A stretch of 64,000 nucleotides of DNA. It comes from Thalassomonas sp. RHCl1. GTDB taxonomy: Bacteria; Pseudomonadota; Gammaproteobacteria; Enterobacterales; Alteromonadaceae. The stretch is from NCBI RefSeq assembly GCF_947387555.1, contig NZ_CANDNZ010000007.1, forward strand, positions 1 through 64,000. Direction: 5' to 3'. Position 1 is the stretch's first letter, and each line of letters opens with the position of its first letter. The notes under the pieces are model-generated. The model did not search any database. It was not told the DNA's origin and saw nothing but the letters and a program-made list of their open reading frames with translations. The translations under genes and the position numbers were made by a program. This document shows positions 18,471-27,984 of this stretch, in pieces.

Positions 18471-19211
18471 TTATTTTAATTTACGGCTTTCCAGCTTGAT
18501 GGCTAATGGCCGGAGAATGGCTTCGGCAATGATGGCGCCGTACAAGAGTACCAGCAGGTTAACGGCATAAGCGGTATGCAGGCTGGTGTTATTATCCATC
18601 TCGTCATAATGGCTATGAATAGCAACCGAGCCTGTCACTAAAGCGATCAGGGCGCCGCCGTAAAGAAAGGTGATTTGCTTTTTAAATATCAGCGATAAAT
18701 AGTCACTGGCGGGGCCGGGGCTGATTTCACTGGCAAATAAATACCTTAACCCGCGGATAGACTTCATTAGGCCGTGCGGGCCAAAAGCGACGGCGGTACA
18801 GGCGTACATAAAGAGAGCCAAAAATAAGCCGCCATAGAAATCGCTGAAGTTTTTCAGCTCTCCTCCCAAGATAAATAACATTAAAATCGCGCCGGCCACC
18901 ACCAGCAGGGCAATAAAACTTTGCATCATATTTGTCCTTTTCCAATTGACATTCGGGGTTGGTGAAACCGCATATAACTCTTCCTGCTTGACATTGAGTG
19001 CCGCGGCAATGGCCTGCTGGGTCTCCAGCGAGCTGTTGCCTTCTTTTTCCGCCCGTTGAATGGTGCGCAGGCTTAAGCCGGATGCCTTGGCCAAAAGTTC
19101 CTGTGACCAGCCGTTGTCGTGACGCAGGTACTTAATGCGCTCGGGTGATAAATTTGTCGGACGTTGTTGCAAGGGTAGACTCCAAAAAAGTGATTTGCTG
19201 TTTCGGGACAA
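18471..19211 (-). CDS. Xre-type HTH regulator with four-TM C-terminal domain
   Basis: 246 aa. An N-terminal HTH_3 domain (IKYLRHDNGWSQELLAKASGLSLRTIQRAEKEG, here described by its ends: residues ~24-56) is joined to a membrane part with about four helices from residue 95 on. The fusion places a DNA-binding domain on the inner face of the membrane, a one-component sensor layout. The signal and targets are unknown. It is monocistronic, with 250 bp free on the upstream side. Confidence 0.75.
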   Translation of the reverse strand: MSRNSKSLFWSLPLQQRPTNLSPERIKYLRHDNGWSQELLAKASGLSLRTIQRAEKEGNSSLETQQAIAAALNVKQEELYAVSPTPNVNWKRTNMMQSFIALLVVAGAILMLFILGGELKNFSDFYGGLFLALFMYACTAVAFGPHGLMKSIRGLRYLFASEISPGPASDYLSLIFKKQITFLYGGALIALVTGSVAIHSHYDEMDNNTSLHTAYAVNLLVLLYGAIIAEAILRPLAIKLESRKLK

Positions 19212-19354
19212 AAGATGCCTGAGGCGGTATAAAAAGACGAGAAATCCCTTACGTCATTATAACGTCATCATTATGACATGCCAGTAAAAGCAAGGCTTGC
19301 AGCGGTAGAGGGAGATAAACAGCGAAAGGCCGAAAAACTGGGAGAGCGGATATT

Positions 19355-19394
19355 AAAAAAGCCAGCCAACGTATAAAACGTCAACCAGCTTTTA
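19355..19394 (-). terminator. Terminator of the hut operon
   Basis: Imperfect hairpin read on the minus strand (AAAAGCTGG...ACGT / ACGT...GCTTTTT), 60 nt past the hutH stop, ending in a T-run on that strand. Confidence 0.6.
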
Positions 19395-19456
19395 GTTAGT
19401 ACCTGTTAACTATAGCTCAATTTTGGCAATAGCAAGTGCTTATGCTGTAAAAAAGC

Positions 19457-21007
19457 TTAAAAACTCGGCAACAGGTTTTCCGGCATCAGGTGATTAAACT
19501 GGCCGTCGCCGATAATGCCTGAGGCTTCGACTATATCCGGAGCAAAATAGCGATCTTTGTCGTAGTAGGCAACATGGGTGCGCAGCAGGCCTTTGGCGAT
19601 TTCTACCTTAGTTGAACCTTTAAGCGGCGCCCTGAAATCAAGGCCTTGTGCCGCCGCCAGTAATTCTACCGCCAATACGCCATTGGTATTTTCTGCCATA
19701 TCTACCAGACGACGTCCGGCAAAGGCGGCCATGGAAACATGGTCTTCCTGGTTGGCGGAAGTCGGAAGACTGTCAACCGAGGCGGGATGGGCCAGGGTTT
19801 TGTTTTCCGACGCCAGTGCCGCCGAGGTCACCTGGGCGATCATAAAGCCGGAATTGACCCCGCCGTTTTCTACTAAAAATGGCGGTAGTTTGCTCAGGTT
19901 GGCATCGATCAATAAGGCCATGCGGCGCTCGGATAAGGAGCCGATTTCGGCAATGGCCAGCGCCAGGTTATCTGCCGCCATGGCTACCGGTTCTGCGTGG
20001 AAGTTACCGGCAGAAATAAAGTCCCCTTCGTTGGCGAACACTAACGGGTTATCGGTCACGCCATTGGCTTCGACATGTAAGACTTCGGCGGCCTGGCGAA
20101 TTTGCGTTAAACAGGCACCCATCACCTGGGGCTGGCAGCGCAGGGAATAAGGATCCTGGACTTTTTCACATTCGAAATGGGACTGGCCGATTTCAGAGCT
20201 GTCGCCGAGCATTTCACGGTAAGCGCGGGCAGCATCGATTTGACCTTGTTGTCCGCGGATTTGGTGTACGCGATCGTCAAACGGTGCCCGGCTGCCCATG
20301 GCGGCTTCTACCGACATAGCGCCGATAGTCACGCCTGCGGCATAAAGATCTTCTGCCAGGAACAAGCCTTCTAAAGCAAAAGCCGTTGAAGCCTGGGTGC
20401 CGTTTAATAACGCCAGGCCTTCTTTGGCGGCTAATGTGATAGGCTCAAGTCCGGCGATGCGTAAACCTTCTTTGGCGGGAATCACTTCGTCCTGGTAAGA
20501 CATTTCACCTTCACCCAATAACGGCAGTACCATATGGGATAATGGCGCTAAATCGCCGGATGCCCCGACCGAACCTTTTTTCGGCACGCAAGGGTAAACT
20601 TCGGCATTAAGCAGCTGGATTAGTGCCTGGATCACGGATAAACGGATACCGGAGAAACCACGGGCGAGGGAGTTGATTTTCAACACCATCATCAAGCGTA
20701 CCGTGGCATCTTCCATATATTCGCCGAAGCCGGCAGAGTGGGAAAGCACGATAGAGCGCTGTAATAATTCCAGCTCTTCTTCTTTGATACGGGTGCTGGC
20801 CAAAAGACCAAAACCGGTATTGATGCCGTAAACCACCTTGCCGTCGCGGATCACTTGCTGTACCGCTTCCGCGCTTTTGTTGATGGCGTCAAAGGCGCTC
20901 TCATCCAAAGAATACAGGATACCATCATAACTGTTGACGGCACGCAACTGGGCCAAAGTCAGCTGGCCCGGGACTATGTTGAGTTCGTTAAGTACTTGTT
21001 CAGTCAT
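19457..21007 (-). CDS. hutH: Histidine ammonia-lyase
   Basis: 516 aa. The MIO cofactor-forming Ala-Ser-Gly lies at about residues 149-151 in [14 protein letters not shown], and the family Tyr loop is seen as [14 protein letters not shown]. It deaminates L-histidine to urocanate, the first step of histidine degradation. The gene starts 1 bp after the hutU stop, so both are read from one transcript that also carries hutC. Confidence 0.97.
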   Translation of the reverse strand: MTEQVLNELNIVPGQLTLAQLRAVNSYDGILYSLDESAFDAINKSAEAVQQVIRDGKVVYGINTGFGLLASTRIKEEELELLQRSIVLSHSAGFGEYMEDATVRLMMVLKINSLARGFSGIRLSVIQALIQLLNAEVYPCVPKKGSVGASGDLAPLSHMVLPLLGEGEMSYQDEVIPAKEGLRIAGLEPITLAAKEGLALLNGTQASTAFALEGLFLAEDLYAAGVTIGAMSVEAAMGSRAPFDDRVHQIRGQQGQIDAARAYREMLGDSSEIGQSHFECEKVQDPYSLRCQPQVMGACLTQIRQAAEVLHVEANGVTDNPLVFANEGDFISAGNFHAEPVAMAADNLALAIAEIGSLSERRMALLIDANLSKLPPFLVENGGVNSGFMIAQVTSAALASENKTLAHPASVDSLPTSANQEDHVSMAAFAGRRLVDMAENTNGVLAVELLAAAQGLDFRAPLKGSTKVEIAKGLLRTHVAYYDKDRYFAPDIVEASGIIGDGQFNHLMPENLLPSF

Positions 21008-21008
21008 C

Positions 21009-22721
21009 TTAGGCTCCTTTTTTACCGTTGGCGCCGTCGATCATCGGCAGATCCAGTCCCTGCTCTTTGGCGCAGTTAATGGCGATATCGTAACCGGCAT
21101 CGGCATGGCGCATTACGCCGGTTGCCGGATCGTTCCACAGTACCCGGCCAAGGCGTTTATCGGCGGCTTCTGTGCCGTCGGCAACAATAACTACACCGGC
21201 ATGTTGGCTAAAGCCCATACCTACGCCACCACCATGGTGCAGGCTGACCCAAGTGGCACCACCTGAAGTAGATAATAAGGCGTTGAGCAGCGGCCAGTCA
21301 GAAACTGCGTCTGAGCCGTCCATCATGCTTTCTGTTTCACGGTTAGGAGAGGCAACCGAGCCTGAATCCAGGTGGTCACGACCGATAACTACCGGCGCCG
21401 TTAATTCGCCGTTTCTAACCATTTCATTAAAGGCCAGTGCCAGACGGGCGCGATCTTTTAAGCCGACCCAGCAAATACGTGCCGGTAAGCCCTGGAATTC
21501 GATGCGCTCTTTGGCCATATCCAGCCAGTTGTGCAACTGAGGATTGTCCGGGATCAATTCTTTTACTTTGGCATCTGTTTTGTAGATATCTTCCGGATCG
21601 CCGGATAAGGCAACCCAGCGGAAAGGTCCTACGCCTTCACAGAACAGCGGACGGATATAGGCAGGAACAAAGCCCGGGAAATCAAAGGCATTTTTTACGC
21701 CCTCTTCCAGTGCCATCTGGCGGATATTGTTACCGTAATCTGTAGTCGCAGCGCCGGCGGCCTGCAGGTCGAGCATGGCTTGTACCTGGATAGCCATCGA
21801 CTGTTTGGCGGCTTTCACTACCGCGGCTTCGTCTTTTTGACGCATTTCGGCGGCGTATTCCATGGTCCAGCCTTTAGGCAGGTAACCGTTTAACGGGTCA
21901 TGGGCAGAAGTCTGGTCGGTTACTACGTCCGGAGTGATACCACGTTTTACCAGCTCAGGGAAAACATCGGCGGCATTGCCTAACAGACCGACCGAGATGG
22001 CTTCACCTTTGGCGTGAGCTTCATCAATCAGGGCTAATGCCTGGTCTAAATCTGTGGCTTTGGCATCGACGTAACGGGTGTTTAACCTGAAGTCGATACG
22101 GGTTTCATCACATTCCACCACTAAGGCGGAGAAACCTGCCATAGTCGCTGCCAGAGGTTGAGCACCGCCCATGCCGCCTAAGCCGCCGGTCAGTACCCAT
22201 TTGCCTTTGGCGTTACCGCCGAAGTGCTGCTTGGCCATGGCGGCAAAGGTTTCGTAGGTGCCCTGAACAATACCTTGTGAGCCTATGTAGATCCAAGAGC
22301 CGGCAGTCATCTGGCCGTACATCATCAGGCCTTTTTTATCCAGCTCGTTGAAGTGTTCCCAGTTCCCCCAGTGCGGTACCAGGTTAGAGTTGGCGATCAA
22401 TACCCGGGGAGCATCGGCATGGGTTTTAAATACGCCAACCGGCTTGCCTGACTGTACCATCAGGGTTTCATCGTCTTCCAGGCGATCCAGGGTTTCTACT
22501 ATCTTGTCATAACACTGCCAGTCGCGGGCGGCGCGGCCGATGCCGCCGTAAACCACCAGGGATTGTGGGTGTTCGGCCACTTCAGCGTCAAGGTTGTTCA
22601 TCAGCATGCGCTTGGCTGCTTCGGTTAACCAGCTTTTTGCGGTGATTTCACTGCCGCGGGCGGCGCGAATATTACGGCTGGTATCTAAGCGGTTATTTTC
22701 TGTCTCATTACTTGTTGTCAT
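21009..22721 (-). CDS. hutU: Urocanate hydratase
   Basis: 570 aa, slightly longer than the ~556-aa norm because of an N-terminal extension. Landmarks include [30 protein letters not shown] (NAD-binding region) and [15 protein letters not shown]. It converts urocanate to imidazolone propionate using tightly bound NAD+. The start has a GAGGAG binding site. It lies between hutC and hutH. Confidence 0.97.
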   Translation of the reverse strand: MTTSNETENNRLDTSRNIRAARGSEITAKSWLTEAAKRMLMNNLDAEVAEHPQSLVVYGGIGRAARDWQCYDKIVETLDRLEDDETLMVQSGKPVGVFKTHADAPRVLIANSNLVPHWGNWEHFNELDKKGLMMYGQMTAGSWIYIGSQGIVQGTYETFAAMAKQHFGGNAKGKWVLTGGLGGMGGAQPLAATMAGFSALVVECDETRIDFRLNTRYVDAKATDLDQALALIDEAHAKGEAISVGLLGNAADVFPELVKRGITPDVVTDQTSAHDPLNGYLPKGWTMEYAAEMRQKDEAAVVKAAKQSMAIQVQAMLDLQAAGAATTDYGNNIRQMALEEGVKNAFDFPGFVPAYIRPLFCEGVGPFRWVALSGDPEDIYKTDAKVKELIPDNPQLHNWLDMAKERIEFQGLPARICWVGLKDRARLALAFNEMVRNGELTAPVVIGRDHLDSGSVASPNRETESMMDGSDAVSDWPLLNALLSTSGGATWVSLHHGGGVGMGFSQHAGVVIVADGTEAADKRLGRVLWNDPATGVMRHADAGYDIAINCAKEQGLDLPMIDGANGKKGA

Positions 22722-22744
22722 GATCTGCTCCTCAAGTTCTGATC

Positions 22745-23446
22745 TTAAAAAGTTAAATGGCTTCCCAGGCGGTATTTATGGCCCGGTGAAGTTAAAATGG
22801 CCAGGCTGACGACACCCTGGCTGGACCAGGTACGTCGTTTTACCTGTAAACAGGGTTGTGTCTGCTCGATGGCGAGCAGGGCACAGGTTTTCTGGTCGGC
22901 GAGCACGGCTTCCACTTCATGGGTGGCTTCGGTGAGCGGCGCTTCCACCGACAGGTATTCATGGGGGGTGATCACAGTGAAATCCTGCAGCAAATAATCA
23001 GGCACCAGGCGGGCATTGACAAAACGTTGCTCAAGCTGGATCGGCTGATCATCTTCAAAATGCAGCACTTCGGAGTAAAACACGGTTTCATCGGGCTTTA
23101 CCGCCAGCAGGATAGCCATTTCCTCACTGACGGGCACGGCTTTAAGTTGCTTTTGCTGTGCGTGATGCTTATGTCCCCTGACCTGGATTTCGTCGGCAAT
23201 ATTCTTGATTTCCAACAGGGATGACTGGGATTTAAAGGTGGCGACAAAAGTACCGGCCCCCTGGGATCTCACCAACAGCCCCTGCTCGGTCAGTTCCTGC
23301 AGTGCCCGGCGGGCGGTCATGCGGCTGACGGTAAACTGCTCAGCCAGTTCGTTTTCCGAAGGCACCTTGGAATGCTCGCACCACAGACCGGATTCGATCA
23401 TGTCGCAAATATGTTGCTTGATTATGGTGAATTTCGGCGTTGTCAT
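22745..23446 (-). CDS. hutC: Histidine utilisation repressor HutC (GntR family)
   Basis: 233 aa GntR/HutC regulator. The N-terminal winged HTH ([20 protein letters not shown], then [11 protein letters not shown]) precedes a UTRA ligand domain. It is known to repress hut genes until urocanate binds. The frame is open to an ATG at 23494, but that codon lies between two HutC operators and lacks a binding site; the start at 23446 ([11 protein letters not shown]) is preferred. It heads hutC-hutU-hutH and is probably self-regulated. Confidence 0.93.
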   Translation of the reverse strand: MTTPKFTIIKQHICDMIESGLWCEHSKVPSENELAEQFTVSRMTARRALQELTEQGLLVRSQGAGTFVATFKSQSSLLEIKNIADEIQVRGHKHHAQQKQLKAVPVSEEMAILLAVKPDETVFYSEVLHFEDDQPIQLEQRFVNARLVPDYLLQDFTVITPHEYLSVEAPLTEATHEVEAVLADQKTCALLAIEQTQPCLQVKRRTWSSQGVVSLAILTSPGHKYRLGSHLTF

Positions 23447-23476
23447 CGGGTACGAGATCTCATTTTGCAGTTTAGC

Positions 23477-23488
23477 TTGTATATACAA
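23477..23488. promoter_or_regulatory. HutC operator 1
   Basis: TTGTATATACAA, a perfect 12-bp palindrome identical to the known HutC-type recognition core. It lies 31 bp upstream of the preferred hutC start. Confidence 0.88.
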
Positions 23489-23501
23489 TCTCATATTTTA
23501 G

Positions 23502-23513
23502 TTGTATATACAA
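23502..23513. promoter_or_regulatory. HutC operator 2
   Basis: A second identical TTGTATATACAA, 25 bp centre to centre from operator 1 and inside the divergent hutC/hutI control region, so it could regulate both directions. The following 23514-23686 shows no further clear site. Confidence 0.88.
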
Positions 23514-23686
23514 GCTTGCTTGTTTAATTGCATTCAAGTACATTGGCATCAGATGGCGGCCCAGGTTAACCGGGCTGCAAATCCGGTGAGCAATGACAGT
23601 TATCTTCAGCGTTTGCTGTCGGCAGTAAACCGGGTTTATTTACTATAGTTCAGGGGAATGATTTGCCGCTGGCAGGGGAGAATTTT

Positions 23687-24925
23687 ATGACGATAGAAAC
23701 ACAACAATGGCAAACCCTCTGGGTCAATATCAATCTGGCCACCATGACAGAAGGCGGCGCAGGTTACGGCATTATAGAGCAGGGTGCGCTGGCGGTAAGC
23801 GAGGGGAAAATTGCCTGGGTTGGGGCGCAGGCTGAGCTGCCCGAATATGACCCGACGCAGGTTGAGGTTATCGACGGGCAGGGGCAATGGCTGACCCCGG
23901 GGCTGATCGATTGCCATACCCACCTGGTTTATGGCGGCAACCGTGCCAATGAGTTTGAGATGCGCCTGCAGGGAGCCAGCTATGAAGAAATCGCCAATGC
24001 CGGCGGCGGTATCGTTTCCACCGTGGCTGCTACCCGAAAAGCGAGTGAGCAGGAGCTGTTTGCCTCGGCCCTGCCCAGGTTAACCGCCTTGCATCAGCAG
24101 GGGGTAACCACGGTTGAAATTAAATCCGGTTATGGTCTGGATGCCGAAAACGAAATAAAAATGCTGAAAGTAGCCGGTTTGCTGGCACAGGCATTGCCGG
24201 TAACGGTCAGGCGCACTTTCCTCGGTGCCCATGCCCTACCAGTGGAATATAAGGGCAGAGCGGATGATTATATCGAGCTGGTGTGCGAGCAAATGATGCC
24301 GCAAATCGCCAAAGATAAACTGGCGGATGCGGTAGATGTTTTTTGTGAAAGCATAGGTTTTAGCCTGGAGCAAACCCGGCGGGTGTTCGAGAGTGCGAAA
24401 AAACACCAGCTGCCGGTGAAGGTGCATGCAGAACAACTCTCGGACCTGGGGGGCACAGAGCTGGCGGCCGATTATCAGGCGTTATCTTCGGATCATCTGG
24501 AATTTTTATCCGAAGCCGGGGTTAAGGCAATGGCAAAAGCCGATATGACGGCGGTATTGCTGCCGGGGGCTTTTTATTTCCTGCGGGAAACCCAGCTCCC
24601 CCCGATTGAGCTGTTACGTAAACACAAGGTGGCGATGGCGATTGCCAGCGACGCCAACCCGGGCTCTTCGCCGATAAATTCCATCCAGTTGATGCTGCAT
24701 ATGGCCTGCACCCTGTTCAGGTTAACCCCGGCAGAAGCTTTGGCAGGGGTGACCTGTTTTGGCGCCAAAGCCCTGGGGCTTGCGGATACAAAAGGCCAGC
24801 TGGCTCCTGGCTATGATGCCGACTTTGCCCTTTGGAATATCAGCCAGCCGGCAGAGCTGAGTTACCAGTTTGGTGTTAACCCGTTAACGGCCCTGGTAAG
24901 AGCAGGTGTTAAAGTTATCGGCTAG
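23687..24925 (+). CDS. hutI: Imidazolonepropionase
   Basis: 412 aa amidohydrolase. Metal ligands appear in [10 protein letters not shown]; further landmarks are [20 protein letters not shown] and the catalytic-Asp segment [10 protein letters not shown]. It opens the imidazolone ring in the third step of histidine degradation. The ATG at 23687 with AGGGGAGAATTTT is preferred over a TTG 24 nt earlier. It is divergent from hutCUH. The final formiminoglutamate-hydrolysing gene (hutG or hutF/hutG) is not in the window. Confidence 0.96.
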   Translation: MTIETQQWQTLWVNINLATMTEGGAGYGIIEQGALAVSEGKIAWVGAQAELPEYDPTQVEVIDGQGQWLTPGLIDCHTHLVYGGNRANEFEMRLQGASYEEIANAGGGIVSTVAATRKASEQELFASALPRLTALHQQGVTTVEIKSGYGLDAENEIKMLKVAGLLAQALPVTVRRTFLGAHALPVEYKGRADDYIELVCEQMMPQIAKDKLADAVDVFCESIGFSLEQTRRVFESAKKHQLPVKVHAEQLSDLGGTELAADYQALSSDHLEFLSEAGVKAMAKADMTAVLLPGAFYFLRETQLPPIELLRKHKVAMAIASDANPGSSPINSIQLMLHMACTLFRLTPAEALAGVTCFGAKALGLADTKGQLAPGYDADFALWNISQPAELSYQFGVNPLTALVRAGVKVIG

Positions 24926-25015
24926 CTTTTGCCTGCTTAAGGTCTGTACAATTATTAAGTGATTGATTAGGCTTAGCGTTACCTGTTCCATTTGCAGTAA
25001 CGCTAAGATCTGATT

Positions 25016-27154
25016 ATGTCTCACCCGCGCAAAGGCCTGATTTTTTCTAAAGCAATCCTGGTGTATTGCCTGCTTGCTTTGGCTTTCCCCGCTCAGGCGA
25101 CAGCAAGTGTTTACCCCGATCCCCTGGTTTTATTTCTTGGTGGCGCAGGTTTTATTGCCGGGCTTGCCCTGGCGGTGATGTTTTTTTTATTTGCCAATAA
25201 AGAGCTGGGCTTGGGCAAATGGTATTATCCTGGGTTGTTATTGGCCAATACCCTGGCGTTACTCTATCTCGTTATCCACTTCGACAGCGAGCCCGATCAA
25301 CTCTACCTGGTGCTGCTGGTTTCTGCGGTGCTGATCAACCTGATTTTTTTCATCGGCGGTAAACAAGCGTTTCCACCGGGGGATAGCGAAGCAAAAAGCT
25401 TTGCTAAGTTCTGTGTTATCCTGGTGGCATGTGCCGACCTTGGCTATTGTGCGGTCTTGTTTACCTTGCCGTTAGCCTGGTCTGTTTATGGCTGGTTGTT
25501 TATCGGCGGCTTGATACAAGTATTATCGGCATCGTTAGCCGGTTTAGCCGCAGCCGGCCAGGCCAGTACTAAGCGATTTTTTGCCCTTTTTGTCCCGCAG
25601 TGGCTGCTTACCTGTGCTTTTGTGGTGTTGCTTTATCTATGGCTCACTGCTATGTTGCCCTTGTCCTGGCTGCTGGCCAGTATCCTGATCAGTTTCACCC
25701 TGGTACTGCTGAATACTTCCCTGGTATTAACGGGTTTGCTCAAAGAGGGGCGGGAAGAAAAGAGCGACGGCACCAAAATTTCAAGCGAAGAGCTGTTTTC
25801 CTATACCCATGATCCGGCCACTAATTTGCCTTCCTATCAGCAAGCGCTGAAACAGTTCGAGCGGGTACTTAAGCAGGGAGGCAATCAGCGCTTTGCCGCC
25901 ATTGTTTTTAAACCGGTCAATTTTCAGCAGGTTAATTCGGTGCTGGGACATCATAATTCTGATCTGCTGTTATTGCAGCTGGCTTACTGCATACAGCAGA
26001 AAGTCGTGGAAAATACCGCGCTGGTAAACTTCGATGCCAGCCACCAGCCAATACGGCTGGCGCGGCTGCAGGGATTAAACTTTTTGGTTGTGGTTGAGTT
26101 GGCTCATAGCGCTCATCCTGAAAAAATCCTTATCAAGGATTTATGCCAGCAACTTTCCGATGCCGTGCCCGATGCCATGAGTTTTAAAAGCTTCTCCCTA
26201 AACTTTGAGCTGGCATTTGGGGTTGCTTTTGCCCAGGGGCATGAAGCCGGTGCCGCCGAGCTGGTTGCCTTTGCCGGGGATGCCTTGCTCGATGCCGAGC
26301 AACATCAGCAAAGCTTGAGTTATTTTGATAACAGCACCACCTTGTATACCGAGCAGCAGCTATTGAAAATGGAACGTTTAAAACAAGATTTAATGGAAGA
26401 AAACCTGCGCTGGTATTTACAGCCGCAAATCGCCTTAGGCGATAAAAGCATTAAAGGTTTTGAGTTGATGGTGCACTGGTACTGTGAAACTGAAGTTGCC
26501 CAGGATCTGCATGAGTTTATCGATATTGCCGAACAAAGCGGTGAAATCCATTTGCTGATGAAGAATATGATCCTGCAGGCGTTTCGTGTGCTGGCTCAAC
26601 TGCAGCAGCTGGATATCTACCGGCCGTTATCCCTTAATATTCCCAGTAAAGATTTACTGGAAAGTGAGTTGGTTGATTTTATCGAATTGCAAAGCGGTAT
26701 CTTTGCTATTGAAACTAAGTATCTGGTGATAGAATTAACCGAAGAGGTGATGTTATCTGCCTCGACCCGGACCAAGGCGATTATCGATCAACTCAAGGTA
26801 CTGGACATAGGTATTGCGATTGATCAATTCTCCGGCAGTTATGAGTCATTGCGCTATTTGCGAAAAATGGCGGTTAACCAGGTCAAAATAGATTGCTCCC
26901 GCCTGGACGGGCAGGAAGAAAACCGTGCGGATAAGGCGATCATCAATGCGTTGATTAATCTCACCAGGAGCATGGGCTTACCTATGATAGGCATAGGAAT
27001 AGCAACACCGGAGGTTGAAAAAATGTTTGTTGCCATGGGTGGAGAAGTCGCCCAGGGGAAGGTGATTCACCGCGGTGTGGTGCCGGATGAACTGGCCATC
27101 TGGCTTAAGCGTTGGTACAGCCAGTACCCGCAGGCGCAAGAGGGTAGAAGTTAA
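25016..27154 (+). CDS. Membrane protein with degenerate GGDEF and EAL domains
   Basis: 712 aa. A signal-like N-terminus and about seven TM helices (to ~240) precede a GGDEF-like domain starting DPATNLPSYQQAL, whose active motif reads QGLNF, and an EAL-like domain (from ~460). EAL is ELM, the DDFG motif is IDQFSG, and the AEGVE segment holding the general base is GIGIAT. Both activities are therefore probably lost, leaving a c-di-GMP-binding or protein-interaction role. The retained N, E and K positions (SLNIPS, IELTEE, VKIDCS) show clear EAL ancestry. Confidence 0.85.
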   Translation: MSHPRKGLIFSKAILVYCLLALAFPAQATASVYPDPLVLFLGGAGFIAGLALAVMFFLFANKELGLGKWYYPGLLLANTLALLYLVIHFDSEPDQLYLVLLVSAVLINLIFFIGGKQAFPPGDSEAKSFAKFCVILVACADLGYCAVLFTLPLAWSVYGWLFIGGLIQVLSASLAGLAAAGQASTKRFFALFVPQWLLTCAFVVLLYLWLTAMLPLSWLLASILISFTLVLLNTSLVLTGLLKEGREEKSDGTKISSEELFSYTHDPATNLPSYQQALKQFERVLKQGGNQRFAAIVFKPVNFQQVNSVLGHHNSDLLLLQLAYCIQQKVVENTALVNFDASHQPIRLARLQGLNFLVVVELAHSAHPEKILIKDLCQQLSDAVPDAMSFKSFSLNFELAFGVAFAQGHEAGAAELVAFAGDALLDAEQHQQSLSYFDNSTTLYTEQQLLKMERLKQDLMEENLRWYLQPQIALGDKSIKGFELMVHWYCETEVAQDLHEFIDIAEQSGEIHLLMKNMILQAFRVLAQLQQLDIYRPLSLNIPSKDLLESELVDFIELQSGIFAIETKYLVIELTEEVMLSASTRTKAIIDQLKVLDIGIAIDQFSGSYESLRYLRKMAVNQVKIDCSRLDGQEENRADKAIINALINLTRSMGLPMIGIGIATPEVEKMFVAMGGEVAQGKVIHRGVVPDELAIWLKRWYSQYPQAQEGRS

Positions 27155-27244
27155 GGCTCAGGTCTTTAGAGCTAGGTTTATCTGTCAAGCACCTGGGGAA
27201 ATTGCCGCTGAGAGCCTGCGGTTATTTGTTACCGGTTGTGAAAG

Positions 27245-27730
27245 TTATTCGAGATCCAGAGGTTCCGGTGACAAGACAACACCGGTATTATCCACATAGA
27301 CATGGTCGTCAGGGAGAATCGTTACGCCGGCAAAATTAACGGCCAAATCGCTTTCACCCGTCATCTGGTCGGGAGCGCCTACCGGAATGGAAACCAGTCC
27401 CTGAATGCCTATATCCACTTCTTCGATGGCATCGACATCGCGCACGCTGCCATAGCAGATGATGCCTTCCCAGCCATTTTTTTCCGCCAGGCGGGCCACT
27501 TCAATATCGATCAGCGCGCAACGGGTGGAGCCGCCGCCGTCAATCACCAGTACCTTGCCTTCACCGTCCGAGTCAAGCAGTTGCATGATAAGGCCATTGT
27601 TTTCAAAGCACTTAACGGTGACTACCTTGCCGCCGAATGAGTTTCTGCCGCCATAATTACTGAAAATAGGTTCAACAACGTCGATCAGATCAGCGTAGAC
27701 GTTACATAACTCAGAAGTATTATATTCCAT
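27245..27730 (-). CDS. rraA: Ribonuclease E activity regulator RraA
   Basis: 161 aa, the E. coli length. It has the N-terminal [39 protein letters not shown] and the C-terminal SPEPLDLE. It binds RNase E and its partners and dampens RNA decay. Five extra upstream codons (from 27745) are open, but the shorter start has GAAGAGAAC upstream and matches the family. Confidence 0.95.
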   Translation of the reverse strand: MEYNTSELCNVYADLIDVVEPIFSNYGGRNSFGGKVVTVKCFENNGLIMQLLDSDGEGKVLVIDGGGSTRCALIDIEVARLAEKNGWEGIICYGSVRDVDAIEEVDIGIQGLVSIPVGAPDQMTGESDLAVNFAGVTILPDDHVYVDNTGVVLSPEPLDLE

Positions 27731-27984
27731 GGCAGTTCTCTTCAAATTTTCAATAAGATAAGTGAATTTTACACCCAGTATAACCTGCTGTGGCTAAGGT
27801 ACAACAGAAATACGCCTGAGTAGCTTAAATAAAATTCTGTCTACAGTTATTTTGTTGATTGGTGATAAGGTATTGTCAATAAATCATTTTGCTGCTTAAC
27901 TCAAGTTGTTAATGACTTGTATTTGCAGAGAAAACACTATCTAATGTCAGCATCCATGATCATTTTAATAAAGAAATTGTTGTT

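Noticed and set aside
19578-20150. Long open frame opposite hutH (190 codons)
   Set aside because: Codon-bias shadow of hutH on the other strand; no binding site and no family resemblance.
23514-23686. Riboswitch-like structure in the hutI leader
   Set aside because: Short complementary segments (GCCC/GGGC, CCGG repeats near 23560-23595) are present, but no known motif could be recognised.
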